This document shows, one piece after another, positions 29,725 through 41,462 of a stretch of DNA of 64,000 bases (positions are counted from its first letter, which is position 1; the number at the start of each line of letters is the position of its first letter). The position numbers and the translations under genes are program-made. This stretch comes from Streptomyces sp. Tue 6430 (GTDB lineage Bacteria > Actinomycetota > Actinomycetes > Streptomycetales > Streptomycetaceae): positions 868,001-932,000 of the forward strand of contig JAKGSH010000010.1 of assembly GCA_021568835.1 (NCBI GenBank), read 5' to 3'. The notes under the pieces are model-generated. The model made no database searches and was not told where the DNA came from. It saw only the letters and a list, made by a program, of their open reading frames with translations.

Positions 29725-30557
29725 CGCACGGCCTCCTGGGCCTTGGCCTCCATGCGGCGCACGACGAAGCCGAGCGGGATCGTCACCAGCAGGTAGCACA
29801 GGCCGGCGACGAGGATGGGGGTGGAGTTGGCGGTCGTACTGGCCAGGTCGCGGCCGTACTTGGACAGTTCGCGCTCCTCGAGGGTGACGCCGAGGAACAG
29901 CACCAGTGAGGAGTCCTTGAACAGCAGGACCAGCTCGTTGGTGAGCGGCGGGAGGATGATGCGGAAGGCCTGCGGGATGATGATCGAGACCATCGCGCGG
30001 GCGGGCGAGAAGCCCAGGGAGCGGGCCGCCTCCAGCTGCCCCTTGGGCACCGCCTGGATGCCCGCGCGGATGGTCTCGGCCATGTACGCCGCCGCCACCA
30101 GGCCGAGGGCCAGGGCGACCTTGCCGTACGTGCCGCCGACGATCTCCGTGCCGGGGAAGGCCAGGGGCACGGCTACGCCGATGAAGATGAAGATCAGCAG
30201 GGCGGGCAGACCGCGGAAGATCTCGATGTAGATCCCGGCGAGCCAGCGGTAGGGGCCGACGGAGGACAGCCGCATCAGCGCGATGACCATGCCGAGGGCC
30301 AGCCCGACGAGGAAGCCGGACAGCGTGTAGAGCACGGTGTTCTTCAGCGCCAGCGTGATGACGTCCGGGAACATCCGCTCGGCGATGTCCGCCTGCGCGA
30401 ACTGGTTCTTCAGCCGGCCCCAGTCCGCCGAGAGCGCGAACGCGACCAGGGCGGCGACGAAGACGACGTACTGGGCACCGCGCGAGAGCGTGCGCTTCCG
30501 GGTTCGCGTCAGCCCCTTGCGCCGGGGCGGGACGTCGAGCTTCGTGGCGTCGCTCAT
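29721..30557 (-). CDS. Polar amino-acid ABC transporter permease
   Basis: Inner-membrane permease of the His/Glu/Gln/Arg uptake family, 278 residues. After a basic N-terminal tail there are about six membrane segments. The ATPase-contact EAA loop is seen as [26 protein letters not shown] near residue 175, and [15 protein letters not shown] is the family block. It overlaps the binding-protein gene upstream and the ATPase gene downstream by 4 bases each. A single permease gene implies a homodimeric channel. Confidence 0.94.
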
Positions 30558-31405
30558 GAGGCGGACGGGGAGGCCGCGGCGGCGTCGTACGGGCCGATCC
30601 ACTGCTCGTAGAGCTTCTTGTACGTGCCGTCGGCCCTGGCGTCGGCGATCGCCTTGTTGATGGCCTCGGCCAGCTTCGTGTTGCCCTTCTTCACCGTGAA
30701 GCCGTACTGCTCGCCGGTGTTGAGGTTGTCGACGACCTCGAAGGCGTCCGCGTTGGCCTTGTCCTTCAGCCAGCCCTGGACGACCGGGTAGTCGATGACG
30801 ACGGCCTTGACCTGGCCGGTGCGCAGGCCGTTGAGGACGGCGTCGGAGGACTCGAAGGAGACCGGGTCGAAGCCCTGCTTCGTCACGTAGTCCTCGCCGG
30901 TGGTCTGCGCCTGCGCGCCGAGCTTGACGTTCTTCGACTTGATCTCGGCGAGGGAGTTCACCCCGGCGTCCTTGTCGACCAGGACGGCCTGCGTGGCGTC
31001 GAAGTAGGGGTCGGAGAAGTCGACGTTCTTCTTGCGCTCCTCGGTGATGGTCATGCCGGCCGCGGCCAGGTCGCACTCGCCGGAGTTGAGGAAGGCGCCG
31101 GTCTTGAAGTTCTCGAACGGCGTGTCGAGGATCTCCTGCTCGACGCCCAGGTCCTTCGCGACCAGGTCGATCAGGGAGACGTCGAAGCCCTGCACCTTGC
31201 CGTCGATCTCCGACTGGAACGGCGGGTAGGGCAGGTGGGTGCAGGTGGTGAGCTGACCCGCCTTGACCAGCTCCACACCGCCCGCGGCGGTCTTGGACCC
31301 GCTGCCGCCGTCGTCGCTGGAGGTGCAGGCGGCCACGAGCATCAGCCCGGCCGTAGCGGTGGTGGCGGCCAGGACACGGGTGCGACGCCCGAGGAGCGTG
31401 TTCAC
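30554..31405 (-). CDS. Amino-acid ABC transporter substrate-binding lipoprotein
   Basis: Family 3 extracellular solute-binding protein, 283 residues. The N-terminus has a signal peptide with lipobox LVAAC, so the protein is lipid-anchored outside the membrane. [27 protein letters not shown] near residue 62 and [31 protein letters not shown] near residue 105 are the usual ligand-domain blocks. The GTG start at 31405 has an AGGAAGG ribosome site. It is the first gene of the transporter operon. The ligand cannot be read from sequence; a polar or acidic amino acid is likely. Confidence 0.93.
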   Translation of the reverse strand: MNTLLGRRTRVLAATTATAGLMLVAACTSSDDGGSGSKTAAGGVELVKAGQLTTCTHLPYPPFQSEIDGKVQGFDVSLIDLVAKDLGVEQEILDTPFENFKTGAFLNSGECDLAAAGMTITEERKKNVDFSDPYFDATQAVLVDKDAGVNSLAEIKSKNVKLGAQAQTTGEDYVTKQGFDPVSFESSDAVLNGLRTGQVKAVVIDYPVVQGWLKDKANADAFEVVDNLNTGEQYGFTVKKGNTKLAEAINKAIADARADGTYKKLYEQWIGPYDAAAASPSAS

Positions 31406-31579
31406 GGCGGGCCTTCCTGTGGGGAACAGTAGGTTCCGATTATAAGGAGAAGTTTGAGGCTCTCAAATCAAACCCTTGGCAGCCGGGTCCTCCGGCCTAA
31501 GAAGTCGCCGGTCCGGGGGGGTGGGGGTCACGTTGGTTACCCTCGTCACCACAACCCCGTGAGTGAAGAGAGCACCGCC

Positions 31580-32679
31580 GTGACGCACCCCTTCCTGGAT
31601 CTCGCTCCGCTGACCGCCGCCCGGTTCGCCTCCGTCGAGGACCGGGTGGCCCGGCTGCTGGACACCCGGCAGGACGTCGTGATCACGCAGGGCGAGGCGC
31701 TGCTGCCGCTGGAGGGCGCGATCCGCGGGACGGCCGGACCGGGCACGACCGCGCTGAACGTGATCACCGGCCCGTACGGGCAGACCTTCGGGGACTGGCT
31801 GCGCGACTGCGGCGCCACCGTGATCGATCTCGCGGTGCCCTTCCACACGGCGGTCACCGCCGAGCAGATCCGCGCGGCCTTCGCCGAGCACCCCGCGATC
31901 GACTTCGTGTCGCTGGTGCACGCCGAGGCGGCCACCGGCAACACCAACCCGGTCGCGGAGATCGGCGAGGTGGTCGAGGAGCACGGCGCGCTGTTCTACC
32001 TGGACGCCGTGGCCTCCGTGGGCGCCGAGCCGGTGCTGCCGGACGCCTGGGGCGTGGACCTGTGCGTGATCGGCGCGCAGAAGGCGATGGGCGGGCCGGC
32101 GGGCGTGTCGGCGGTGTCGGTGAGCGAGCGGGCGTGGGCCCGGATGGCCGCCAACCCGCGGGCGCCGCGCCGCTCCTACCTGTCGCTGCTGGACTGGAAG
32201 GAGCGGTGGATCGACGGCGGCCGCAAGGCCCTGCTGCACGCGCCGGCACAGCTGGAGATGCTGGCGCTCGAGGCGTGCGTGGAGCGGATCGAGGCGGAGG
32301 GACTGGAGACCGTGATGGCCCGGCACGCGTCCGCCGCCGCCGCGACGCGCGCGGGGGCGCTGGCGCTGGGGGCGGCCTGGAGCCGTACGTGCACGAGGCG
32401 CGCGAGGCGGCGCCCGTCGCCACCACGCTCAGGGCGCCCTCGGGCGTGGTGGCATCGGAGCTGGTGACGCGGGCGCTGGCGAGCGACCCCGCGGTGCCGC
32501 TGGCCGCGGGCGGGGCCGCGCTGGCCAAGGAGATGATCCGGGTCAACCACTACGGGGCGGACGCGACGCCGGGAGCGGTCCGCGGCAGCCTCACGGCCCT
32601 GGGCGCGGCACTCGCCGAGAGGGGCCTGGACGTGGACCTGACGGGCGCGCTGCGGGCGGCGGAGCAGGCCTGGCGGTGA
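31580..32679 (+). CDS. Class V aminotransferase (alanine-glyoxylate aminotransferase-like), one frameshift near 32370
   Basis: Fold-type I PLP enzyme of the alanine-glyoxylate/serine-pyruvate aminotransferase group, 366 residues after correction. [14 protein letters not shown] and [15 protein letters not shown] bind the phosphate of [16 protein letters not shown] carries the Asp, and [15 protein letters not shown] carries the PLP lysine. The frame breaks at CTGGGGGCGG near 32370. One added G restores [29 protein letters not shown], and the remainder ends at 32679. GTG 31580 is chosen because of the GAAGAGAG just upstream; GTG 31559 is in frame too. The physiological amino donor is unknown. 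Confidence 0.86.
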
Positions 32680-32905
32680 GGGTGGCGGGGGGACGGCCCG
32701 ACGGCGACGGCCGGCCGAGCGGGCCCGGCGGCGACGGCCACCGGAGCGGGTGACCGGATCGGGGCGGGGGATCGGAGCCGGTCATCAGGTGACCGGAGCA
32801 GGTCCTCGGGGCGGGGAATCGGAGCGGGTCGGCCGGGGCGCGCTCCCGGCCGGGCTGAACCTGAGTACCAGGATCACTGTCAGTGACGCCTGCCATGCTC
32901 GCGGC

Positions 32906-33418
32906 ATGACCTCCCTTCCCGACGGCCGCCCCGTCCCCCTGATGACCGGCGATGAGCGGGCCATGCTCGACAGCTGGCTCGACTTCCACCGCGCGACCCT
33001 GGAGCTGAAGTGCGCGGGCCTGGACGACGCCCAGGTCCGGCGGGCCTCGGCCGCGCCCTCCTCCCTCACCCTGCTCGGCCTGGTGCAGCATCTCGCCGAG
33101 GTCGAACGGAACTGGTTCCAGCGGGTGTTCGCGGGACTCGACGTACCGCCCGTGTTCGAGGAGGAGACGGGGTACGCCCTCAGCCCGGAGCGGGGACTCG
33201 GGGAGGCGCTGGCGACGTGGCGGCGGGAGATCGCGCGGGGGCGCGAGCTGACCGCCGGGCGCTCGCTGGACGACACCGGGCGGATCGTCGACGGGCCGGC
33301 GGCGGGCGCGGAGGTCAGTCTGCGCTGGGTGCTGATCCACCTCGTCGAGGAGTACGCGCGGCACAACGGCCACGCGGACATTCTGCGGGAGCGGATCGAC
33401 GGAGCCACCGGAGCCTGA
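32906..33418 (+). CDS. DinB/DUF664 family protein
   Basis: A 170-residue four-helix protein of the DinB/YfiT-like superfamily, small cytosolic metal-binding proteins that include thiol S-transferases in actinobacteria. The DUF664 hallmark [20 protein letters not shown] is near the C-terminus; with His in [15 protein letters not shown] it offers the usual histidine metal triad. ATG 32906 has no strong ribosome site. The 226 bases before it are built of imperfect CGGGTGACCGGA-type repeats and hold no other gene. Its role next to ectABCD is unclear. Confidence 0.85.
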   Translation: MTSLPDGRPVPLMTGDERAMLDSWLDFHRATLELKCAGLDDAQVRRASAAPSSLTLLGLVQHLAEVERNWFQRVFAGLDVPPVFEEETGYALSPERGLGEALATWRREIARGRELTAGRSLDDTGRIVDGPAAGAEVSLRWVLIHLVEEYARHNGHADILRERIDGATGA

Positions 33419-33595
33419 ACACGGGCAATGACGGCCTTTTCCCGTCACCTTTTACGAGCGCCTTTCTCCGTCCTTTTTCCACCCTATTCCCCGGATGACT
33501 TTCCCTGGTTCTCCTGCCCGCACATCCAGGGCTTAAACGCAGAGATTTTTCGAGCACATTACGGGCGCGTGACGCATTGCACAGGAGCGGCATTA

Positions 33596-33626
33596 TGTCC
33601 CGTTATGCGCGGTGCATAACGGGACA
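33596..33626. promoter_or_regulatory. Perfect 13-base inverted repeat upstream of ectA
   Basis: TGTCCCGTTATGC (33596-33608) and its exact complement (33614-33626) surround a 5-base spacer. The setting is unusually A/T-rich for this genome, in the 287-base gap before ectA. It is a candidate operator or the terminator of the upstream gene. No matching regulator gene is adjacent. Confidence 0.6.
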
Positions 33627-33705
33627 GAACGGAAGGCGCCCACAGGGGCATCACGAAACCATCGCCACCTCTCCATGCATTTTTTAATTTCCCTCGGTAA
33701 GTTCA

Positions 33706-34221
33706 ATGCGCATGACTGCCACACAAGCAGACCTGCGGATCGACCGCCCTTCGGTGGCGGACGGGGCCGCTCTCTGGCGTATCGCGAAGGAATCCGGGAA
33801 CCTCGATCTGAACTCCTCCTACAGCTATCTGCTGTGGTGCCGGGACTTCGCCGACACCTCCGCGGTGGCGCGTGCCGGGGGCGGCGAACCGGTCGGATTC
33901 GTCACCGGATACGTCCGCCCCGAGGCGCCGCGGACGCTGCTCGTCTGGCAGGTGGCGGTCGACGACGCGTACCGCGGCCGCGGCCTGGCCGCCGCGCTGC
34001 TCGACGGACTGACCGCCCGGGTGGCCGCCGAGCGCCCCCTCACCGCCGTCGAGACCACCATCACCCCGGGCAACACCGCCTCCGAGAGGCTGTTCACCTC
34101 CTACGCCGCCCGGCACGGCGCGGACGTCACGCGTGAGGTCCTGTTCGGCACCGACCTGTTCCCGGACGGCCCCCACGATCCCGAAGTCCTTTACCGCATA
34201 GGCCCGTTGACCTTCACCTGA
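33706..34221 (+). CDS. ectA: L-2,4-diaminobutyrate acetyltransferase EctA
   Basis: GNAT enzyme that acetylates the gamma-amino group of diaminobutyrate, the second step of ectoine synthesis. The 171-residue protein begins with the EctA block RIDRPSVADGAALWRIAKESGNLDLNSSYSYLLWCRDF (in part). It carries the acetyl-CoA motif DDAYRGRGLAAALLDGL near residue 88 and ETTITPGNTASERLF. ATG 33706 or ATG 33712 can be the start; the second gives the shorter N-terminus commonly seen. It is the first gene of ectABCD, and 145 bases separate it from ectB. Confidence 0.94.
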   Translation: MRMTATQADLRIDRPSVADGAALWRIAKESGNLDLNSSYSYLLWCRDFADTSAVARAGGGEPVGFVTGYVRPEAPRTLLVWQVAVDDAYRGRGLAAALLDGLTARVAAERPLTAVETTITPGNTASERLFTSYAARHGADVTREVLFGTDLFPDGPHDPEVLYRIGPLTFT

Positions 34222-34366
34222 GTCACCCCGGCCGTACCCGACACCGGCCGCACGATCGCCCGGCGACACGAGCACGCGCGTCGCCGGCCTCCGCACGACT
34301 CCCCCCGCACGACTTCCCCGCACGACCCCCTCCGTACGACCCCACCGCATCGAGGAGCGTTTCGCC

Positions 34367-35637
34367 GTGACCATCACCCAGCCCGACCTCAGTGTGTTCG
34401 AGACCCTCGAGTCCGAGGTGCGCAGCTACTGCCGCGGCTGGCCCGTCGTCTTCGACCGGGCGCGGGCAGCCGCATGCACGACGAGGACGGCCACTCCTAC
34501 CTGGACTTCTTCGCCGGTGCCGGGTCGCTCAACTACGGGCACAACAACCCGGTGCTGAAACGGGCGCTGATCGACTACCTGATGCGCGACGGCGTCACCC
34601 ACGGGCTGGACATGTCCACCGTCGCCAAGCGGACCTTCCTGCAGACCTTCCAGGACCTGGTGCTGCGGCCGCGCGACCTGCCGTACAAGGTCATGTTCCC
34701 GGGCCCGACGGGCACCAACGCCGTGGAGTCCGCGCTGAAGCTGGCGCGGAAGGTGAAGGGACGCGAGGCGATCGTGTCGTTCACCAACGCCTTCCACGGG
34801 ATGTCGCTCGGCTCGCTCGCCGTCACCGGGAACGCCTTCAAGCGGGCCGGGGCGGGCGTCCCGCTGGTGCACGGCACGCCGATGCCGTTCGACAACTACT
34901 TCGACGGCCGGGTCCCGGACTTCCTGTGGTTCGAGCGGCTGCTGGAGGACCAGGGCTCCGGCCTCAACAAGCCGGCCGCCGTGATCGTCGAGACGGTGCA
35001 GGGCGAGGGCGGCATCAACGTGGCCCGCCCGGAGTGGCTGCGGGCGCTGGCCGAGCTGTGCGAGCGGCAGGACATGCTGCTGATCGTCGACGACATCCAG
35101 ATGGGATGCGGGCGCACCGGGGCCTTCTTCTCCTTCGAGGAGGCGGGCATCACCCCCGACATCGTCACCGTGTCCAAGTCGATCAGCGGCTACGGCCTGC
35201 CGATGTCGCTGTGCCTGTTCAAGCCCGAACTGGACGTGTGGGAGCCCGGCGAGCACAACGGCACCTTCCGCGGCAACAACCCGGCCTTCGTCACCGCCAC
35301 CGCCGCCCTGGAGACCTACTGGGCCGACGGGTCGGCGATGGAGAAGCAGACCCGTCAGCGCGGCGAGCAGGTCGAGCAGGGGCTGATCTCGATCGCCGAG
35401 GAGAACCTCACCGACATCAAGGAGTACCGGGGCCGCGGCCTGGTGTGGGGCCTGGAGTTCCACGACAAGTCCCGCGCCGGACGGGTCGCCGCCCGTGCCT
35501 TCGAACTCGGGCTGCTGATCGAGACGTCCGGGCCCGAGAGCGAGGTCGTCAAGCTGCTGCCGGCGCTCACCGTCACGCCCGAGGAAGTGGACGAGGGCAT
35601 GAGCGTCCTCGCCCGCGCCGTCCGCGAAACCGCCTGA
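34367..35637 (+). CDS. ectB: Diaminobutyrate-2-oxoglutarate transaminase EctB, one frameshift near 34465
   Basis: PLP class III aminotransferase making L-2,4-diaminobutyrate from aspartate semialdehyde and glutamate, the first ectoine step. Seen are NYGHNNPVLKRALIDYL, FPGPTGTNAVESALKLARKVKGR, the Asp in LLIVDDIQMGCGRTG and the PLP lysine in TVSKSISGYGLPMSL. GTG 34367 has a GAGGAG ribosome site ten bases upstream. The frame breaks at CGCGGGCAG near 34465. One added G restores FDRARGSRMHDEDGHSYLDFF and gives 423 residues, the usual EctB length. Confidence 0.94.
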
Positions 35638-35688
35638 CAGTCCGTCACCGAAAACCACCGACCACTACCCGGGAGGCATCGCACCACC

Positions 35689-36093
35689 GTGATCGTCCGT
35701 TCGTTCAAGGAACTCGAAGGCACCGACCGGCACGTGAAGTCGGCGTCCGGCACCTGGGAGAGCAAGCGCATCGTCCTCGCCAAGGAGAGGGTCGGCTTCT
35801 CGCTGCACGAGACGGTCCTCTACGCCGGCACGGAGACGTCGATGTGGTACGCGAACCACGTCGAGGCCGTCGTCTGCGTGGAGGGCGAGGCCGAACTCAC
35901 CGACCACGAGACCGGGCTGACGCACACCGTCACGCCCGGCACCATGTACCTCCTCGACGGGCACGAGCGGCACACGCTCCGCGTCAAGGAGGACTTCCGC
36001 TGCATCTGCGTGTTCAACCCGCCCGTCACCGGACGGGAGGACCACGACGAGAACGGCGTCTATCCCCTGCTCACCGAGCCCGAGGAGGTGTGA
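35689..36093 (+). CDS. ectC: Ectoine synthase EctC
   Basis: Cyclises N-gamma-acetyl-diaminobutyrate to ectoine. This is a 134-residue single cupin domain, the normal size. The N-terminal [16 protein letters not shown] and the blocks [20 protein letters not shown] and [13 protein letters not shown] are characteristic. GTG 35689 follows GGGAGG at 35671. The gene is 51 bases after ectB and 7 bases before ectD in one operon. Confidence 0.96.
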   Translation: MIVRSFKELEGTDRHVKSASGTWESKRIVLAKERVGFSLHETVLYAGTETSMWYANHVEAVVCVEGEAELTDHETGLTHTVTPGTMYLLDGHERHTLRVKEDFRCICVFNPPVTGREDHDENGVYPLLTEPEEV

Positions 36094-36100
36094 CATCCCC

Positions 36101-37003
36101 ATGACCACCGTCACCGGCACCACCGTCACCGATCTCTACCCCAGCCGCGGCGCCACCGAGGTGACCGTCCCCCGCCAGGACCCGGTCGTCTGGGGCGCGC
36201 CGGACGCGCCCGGCCCGTTCGAGCCGCTCGACCTCCAGTCGTTCGAGCGGGACGGCTTCGCCACCGTCGACCGGCTCCTCACCGACGACGAGGTCGCCGT
36301 CCACAAGCGGGAGCTGGACCGGCTGGTGACCGACCCGGCGATCCGGGCCGACGACCGGTCGATCGTCGAGCCGAAGTCGAAGGAGATCCGGTCCGTCTTC
36401 GAGGTGCACCGGATCAGCGAGGTCTTCGCCCGGCTGGTGCGCGACGAGCGGGTCGTCGGGCGGGCCCGCCAGCTCCTCGGCTCCGACGTGTACGTCCACC
36501 AGTCGCGCATCAACGTCAAGCCCGGCTTCGGCGCCTCCGGCTTCTACTGGCACTCCGACTTCGAGACCTGGCACGCCGAGGACGGGCTGCCCCGGATGCG
36601 GACGGTGTCCGTCTCGATCGCGCTGACCGAGAACCACGACACCAACGGCGGCCTGATGATCATGCCGGGTTCGCACAAGACGTTCCTGGGCTGCGCCGGC
36701 GCCACGCCGAAGGACAACTACAAGCAGTCGCTCCAGATGCAGGACGCGGGCACGCCCTCCGACGAGGCGCTGACCGAGATGGCGTCCGCGTACGGCATCA
36801 AGCTGTTCACGGGGCGGGCCGGTTCGGCGACCTGGTTCGACTGCAATTGCATGCACGGGTCCGGCGACAACATCACGCCGTTCCCGCGCAGCAACGTCTT
36901 CATCGTGTTCAACAGCGTGGAGAACGCCGCGGTGGAGCCGTTCGCGGCGCCGGTGCGGCGGCCCGAGTTCATCGGCGCCCGCGACTTCACGCCGGTGCGC
37001 TGA
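36101..37003 (+). CDS. ectD: Ectoine hydroxylase EctD
   Basis: Fe(II)/2-oxoglutarate dioxygenase converting ectoine to 5-hydroxyectoine. At 300 residues it has the EctD signature FYWHSDFETWHAEDGLPRMR, which contains the iron ligands His and Asp; the third ligand is the His in CNCMHGSGDN. QSRINVKPGFGASGF precedes the signature as in known EctD. It completes the ectABCD operon, so the organism should make both ectoine and hydroxyectoine as osmotic and thermal protectants. Confidence 0.96.
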   Translation: MTTVTGTTVTDLYPSRGATEVTVPRQDPVVWGAPDAPGPFEPLDLQSFERDGFATVDRLLTDDEVAVHKRELDRLVTDPAIRADDRSIVEPKSKEIRSVFEVHRISEVFARLVRDERVVGRARQLLGSDVYVHQSRINVKPGFGASGFYWHSDFETWHAEDGLPRMRTVSVSIALTENHDTNGGLMIMPGSHKTFLGCAGATPKDNYKQSLQMQDAGTPSDEALTEMASAYGIKLFTGRAGSATWFDCNCMHGSGDNITPFPRSNVFIVFNSVENAAVEPFAAPVRRPEFIGARDFTPVR

Positions 37004-37038
37004 CGCCACCGCCTGCCGGTGCGCTGACGCCACCACCC
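36991..37038 (+). repeat. 24-bp direct repeat spanning the ectD stop
   Basis: Two nearly identical 24-base units (36991-37014 and 37015-37038), each beginning GCCGGTGCGCTGACGCCACC. The first includes the last codons and stop of ectD; the second would recreate the same stop. Confidence 0.85.
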
Positions 37039-37091
37039 GCTGTCGGGCTGAGCCCACCCACCGGACCTCCGGGCGGGCTCAGCCCGACAGC
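37039..37091. terminator. Bidirectional terminator after ectD
   Basis: A perfect 17-base stem: GCTGTCGGGCTGAGCCC (37039-37055) pairs with 37075-37091. It sits between ectD and a convergent PLP enzyme gene and overlaps the last codons of the latter, so it should stop transcription from both sides. Confidence 0.85.
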
Positions 37092-38131
37092 GCGTCCAGC
37101 AGCCGGTCCACGTCCGCCACCGTGTTGAACAGGTGGAAGGCCGCGCGCAGGTTGCCCGCGCGGTCGGAGACCTCGATGCCCGCGCGGCTCAGCTCCGGCT
37201 GCCGGACGCCGAGTCCGGGCACCGAGACGATCGCCGAACCGGGCGCGGGCACGGACTCGTGGCCGAGCGCCGCGAGCCCGGCCCGGAACCGGTCGGCGAG
37301 GGCCAGGTCGTGGGCCCGTACGGCGGCGACGCCGAGTTCCTCGATCAGCTCGAGGGACCGGCGCAGCCCCGCGTAGGTGAACAGGGCGTGGCTCAGGTCG
37401 AACCGCCGTGCCGAGCGGGCGAGTTCGGCGACCGGGCCGTAGCAGCTGTCCCACGGCACCTCGGCGGCGACCCAGCCGGCCAGCAGCGGGGTGAGTCCGC
37501 CGAAGTCCTCCGGGACCACGAGGAAGGCGGCCCCGTGCGGGCCGAGCAGCCACTTGAAGGAGACGGACACGGAGTAGTCGTACGCGCCGGCGTCCATCGG
37601 CAGCCAGCCGGCGGACTGGGAGAAGTCGACGTAGGTGCGCGCTCCGTGGGCGCGGGCCGCCTCGCGCAGGGCGGGCAGGTCCGCGATCCGTCCGTCGGCG
37701 GACTGGGCGGCGCTGACCGCGACGAGTGCGGTGCCGGGGCGGACGGCCTCGGCGAGCCGCTCCAGCGGGACCGCGCGGACCTTGAGGTCGCCGCGGACGT
37801 GGAACGGGTTCAGCACCGAGGTGAAATCGTCCTCCGCGGTGAGGACCTCGGCGCCCGCGGGCAGTGCGGCGGCGATCACGCCGGTGTGCGCGGCGACCGA
37901 GGCGCCGGCCGCGACCCGGCCGACGGGCACGCCGGCCAGCCGGGCGTACGCCGCGCGGCTGGCCTCCACGTCCTCGTACAGCGAGGTCAGCGGCCTGCCC
38001 TCGGCCCGCAGCAGCGCCGCCTCGTGCAGGGCGGTGACGGTACGGGCGGGCAGCAGGCCGTTGCTCGCGGTGTTGAGGTAGGTGTTCTTCGGGGCGAACT
38101 CTGTGCGGACGAGGGTCTCGAAGGTCTCCAT
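37079..38131 (-). CDS. Class V aminotransferase-fold PLP enzyme
   Basis: PLP-dependent enzyme of the cysteine desulfurase/isopenicillin epimerase-like class, 350 residues. NTYLNTASNGLLPARTV is the N-terminal family block, TYVDFSQSAGWLPMD carries the PLP Asp, and the lysine is in YDYSVSVSFKWLLGPHGAAFL. The substrate is unknown. ATG 38131 has a GTGGAG ribosome site; ATG 38167 would add twelve residues. It is convergent with ectD and separate from that operon. Confidence 0.87.
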   Translation of the reverse strand: METFETLVRTEFAPKNTYLNTASNGLLPARTVTALHEAALLRAEGRPLTSLYEDVEASRAAYARLAGVPVGRVAAGASVAAHTGVIAAALPAGAEVLTAEDDFTSVLNPFHVRGDLKVRAVPLERLAEAVRPGTALVAVSAAQSADGRIADLPALREAARAHGARTYVDFSQSAGWLPMDAGAYDYSVSVSFKWLLGPHGAAFLVVPEDFGGLTPLLAGWVAAEVPWDSCYGPVAELARSARRFDLSHALFTYAGLRRSLELIEELGVAAVRAHDLALADRFRAGLAALGHESVPAPGSAIVSVPGLGVRQPELSRAGIEVSDRAGNLRAAFHLFNTVADVDRLLDALSG

Positions 38132-38268
38132 GGCTCCACTGTGCGGTGCCGCGAAGTCCACGTCCATCGCGCGTTTCTGCGCGGTTTCCCCAAGGAACGC
38201 TTATGAGCCGGCCGTGAGCTGGGCTTTCGGCCCCGGCCGCGCCCGGGCGCCCGCCCCTTTCAGTCCCT

Positions 38269-38985
38269 TCAGTGCTGCGGTACCGCGCATCCGTCCGGGC
38301 CGCAGGCCTCGGCGTCGCCCTGGTCGACGAGCCGGAGCGGGGAGCGCTCGCCCCAGGCCTGCGTCAGGGCCTGGGCGAAGACCTCGGCGGGCTGGGCGCC
38401 GGAGACGCCGTACGTGCGGTCGAGGACGAAGAAGGGCACGCCGTTCGCGCCGAGCCGGGCGGCCTCGCGCTCGTCGGCGCGGACCTCGTCGGCGTAGGCG
38501 GCCGGGTCGGCGAGGACCGCGCGCGCCTCGTCGGCGTCGAGGCCGGCCTCGACGGCCAGTTCCACGAGCCGTTCGTCGCCCTCGTCGAACAGGGACCGTT
38601 CCTCGGCGAAGTTGGCCCGGTACAGGAGCTGGATCAGCTCGTCCTGGCGGCCCCGCTCCTTGGCGAGGTGCAGCAGCCGGTGCATGTCGAAGGTGTTGCC
38701 GTGGTCGCGCCCGCGGGTGCGGTAGTCGAGGCCCTCGGCGGCGGCCTGGGCGCCGAGGTTGTCCTCGCCGGCCTGGGCCTGGGCCTCGCTCATGCCGTAC
38801 TTCTTGGTGAGCATGGCCAGCACGGGCTGGACGTCGCCCTTGGCGCGGCCGGGGTCCAGCTCGAAGGAGCGGTGCACGACCTCGACCTGGTCGCGGTGCG
38901 GGAAGGCGTCGAGCGCCTTCTCGAAGCGGGCCTTGCCCACGTAGCACCACGGGCAGGCGATGTCGCTCCAGATCTCGACGCGCAT
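38269..38985 (-). CDS. DsbA/FrnE-family dithiol oxidoreductase
   Basis: A 238-residue thioredoxin-fold protein. The redox pair is CPWC in EIWSDIACPWCYVGKARFEKAL at the N-terminus, and GVPFFVLDRTYGVSGAQ is the cis-Pro region. FrnE-like proteins lack a signal peptide and act in the cytosol as disulfide oxidoreductases or isomerases. The C-terminus holds an additional CGPDGC pair, which might be redox active. It is followed by 209 bases of repetitive CCCGGCACG sequence with no gene. Confidence 0.9.
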   Translation of the reverse strand: MRVEIWSDIACPWCYVGKARFEKALDAFPHRDQVEVVHRSFELDPGRAKGDVQPVLAMLTKKYGMSEAQAQAGEDNLGAQAAAEGLDYRTRGRDHGNTFDMHRLLHLAKERGRQDELIQLLYRANFAEERSLFDEGDERLVELAVEAGLDADEARAVLADPAAYADEVRADEREAARLGANGVPFFVLDRTYGVSGAQPAEVFAQALTQAWGERSPLRLVDQGDAEACGPDGCAVPQH

Positions 38986-39194
38986 GTCTCGGCTCTCTCC
39001 AGGTCGTGCGGGTACGGAGACTCCCTCCGGCGACTGCGTGAACGTTCAAACGGTTCGGTTCATTCCCCGCCCGGCCCGGCACGCCCGGCACGCCCGGCCC
39101 CGCCCGAATCCGCTCCGCCAGACCCCGCCTCGCCCGACTCCGCTCCGTCGCGGCCCGGCCCCGCTCCGCCCGATGCGGCCGTGACGGTCCCCGG

Positions 39195-39802
39195 TCAGCT
39201 GCCGTCGCGGAGGTCGTCCGGCCACTTCGGGCGGAACTCCAGGTGGTCGTAGGTGACGACGCACCCCTCCCCATCGGCGCCTGCGCCATGAAGCCGACCA
39301 GGGCCGCGCCCGTCTCCGTCTCGTCGCCCAGGGTGAACAGCCGGACGAAGATCCACCGCTTGCCGTCGCGGGAGGCGTGGAAGGCGAACGCCCGGCCGGT
39401 CCTGCTCACCCGGAGCCAGACCGAACCGCCCTCCACGGTGAAGGAGTTGGCGTCGTCGGAGTGACCGCGGGTGACCACCGTGCAGACGGTGGGCACGTCC
39501 GGGGAGTACTCCAGGCAGAGCTTGGCCCAGGCCCGTTCGCCGACGTGGACGTACAGCACCCCGGCGTCGAAGGCGCCGTTGAAGCCGACGGTCACCCGGG
39601 CGATGAGCTGGAAGTCGCCCTCGGGCGCCCCCAGCAGCCTGGGGGCGTCGCCGGCCGGATCCAGGGCCTCCGCGGTGGGCGGCACGAACCGGTCCTGGCG
39701 GGGACCGGCCCATGCGGTGAGGACCCCGTCCTCGTGGCTCCAGTGCCCGTCGGGCCCGTAGGTGCGCAGCGGGAAGGGCAGTTCGGGCAGTTCGAGGTCC
39801 AT
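39195..39802 (-). CDS. DUF1349-like beta-sandwich protein, one frameshift near 39270
   Basis: A 202-residue protein with a concanavalin-like beta-sandwich of the DUF1349 type: FQLIARVTVGFNGAFDAGVLYVHVGERAWAKLCLEYSPD (in part) and RVSRTGRAFAFHASRDGKRW are typical. There is no signal peptide. The final strand is in another frame: adding one G in the run at 39269-39272 restores PMGEGCVVTYDHLEFRPKWPDDLRDGS. Members are often near carbohydrate genes, but no function is established. It lies 51 bases downstream of the aldehyde dehydrogenase on the same strand. Confidence 0.82.
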
Positions 39803-39853
39803 GCGGGGAGTCTTCCCGATCCTTCTGTCGGCCGGGCCGTGACCCGGCGCCGG

Positions 39854-41382
<1,529 letters not shown>

Positions 41383-41446
41383 CGCGGGTCCCTCCACGTT
41401 CGTCGCCGCATCGCAATGCCGCTGTTCTTACCTCACCACCAGGGAT

Positions 41447-41462
41447 GTTCGATATACTGAAC
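41447..41462. promoter_or_regulatory. Candidate IclR operator GTTC-n8-GAAC
   Basis: A 16-base inverted repeat (GTTCGATATACTGAAC) in an A/T-rich patch of the 144-base region between the divergent dehydrogenase and IclR genes. Position and symmetry fit an autoregulatory operator; the assignment is inferred. Confidence 0.55.

Noticed and set aside
32680..32905. Small genes between the aminotransferase and DinB-like gene
   Set aside because: The interval is made of imperfect GGGTGACCGGA-type repeats; all frames are low complexity.
33428..33619. 63-residue plus-strand frame before ectA
   Set aside because: A/T-rich intergenic composition, no ribosome site, overlaps the palindrome at 33596; looks regulatory.
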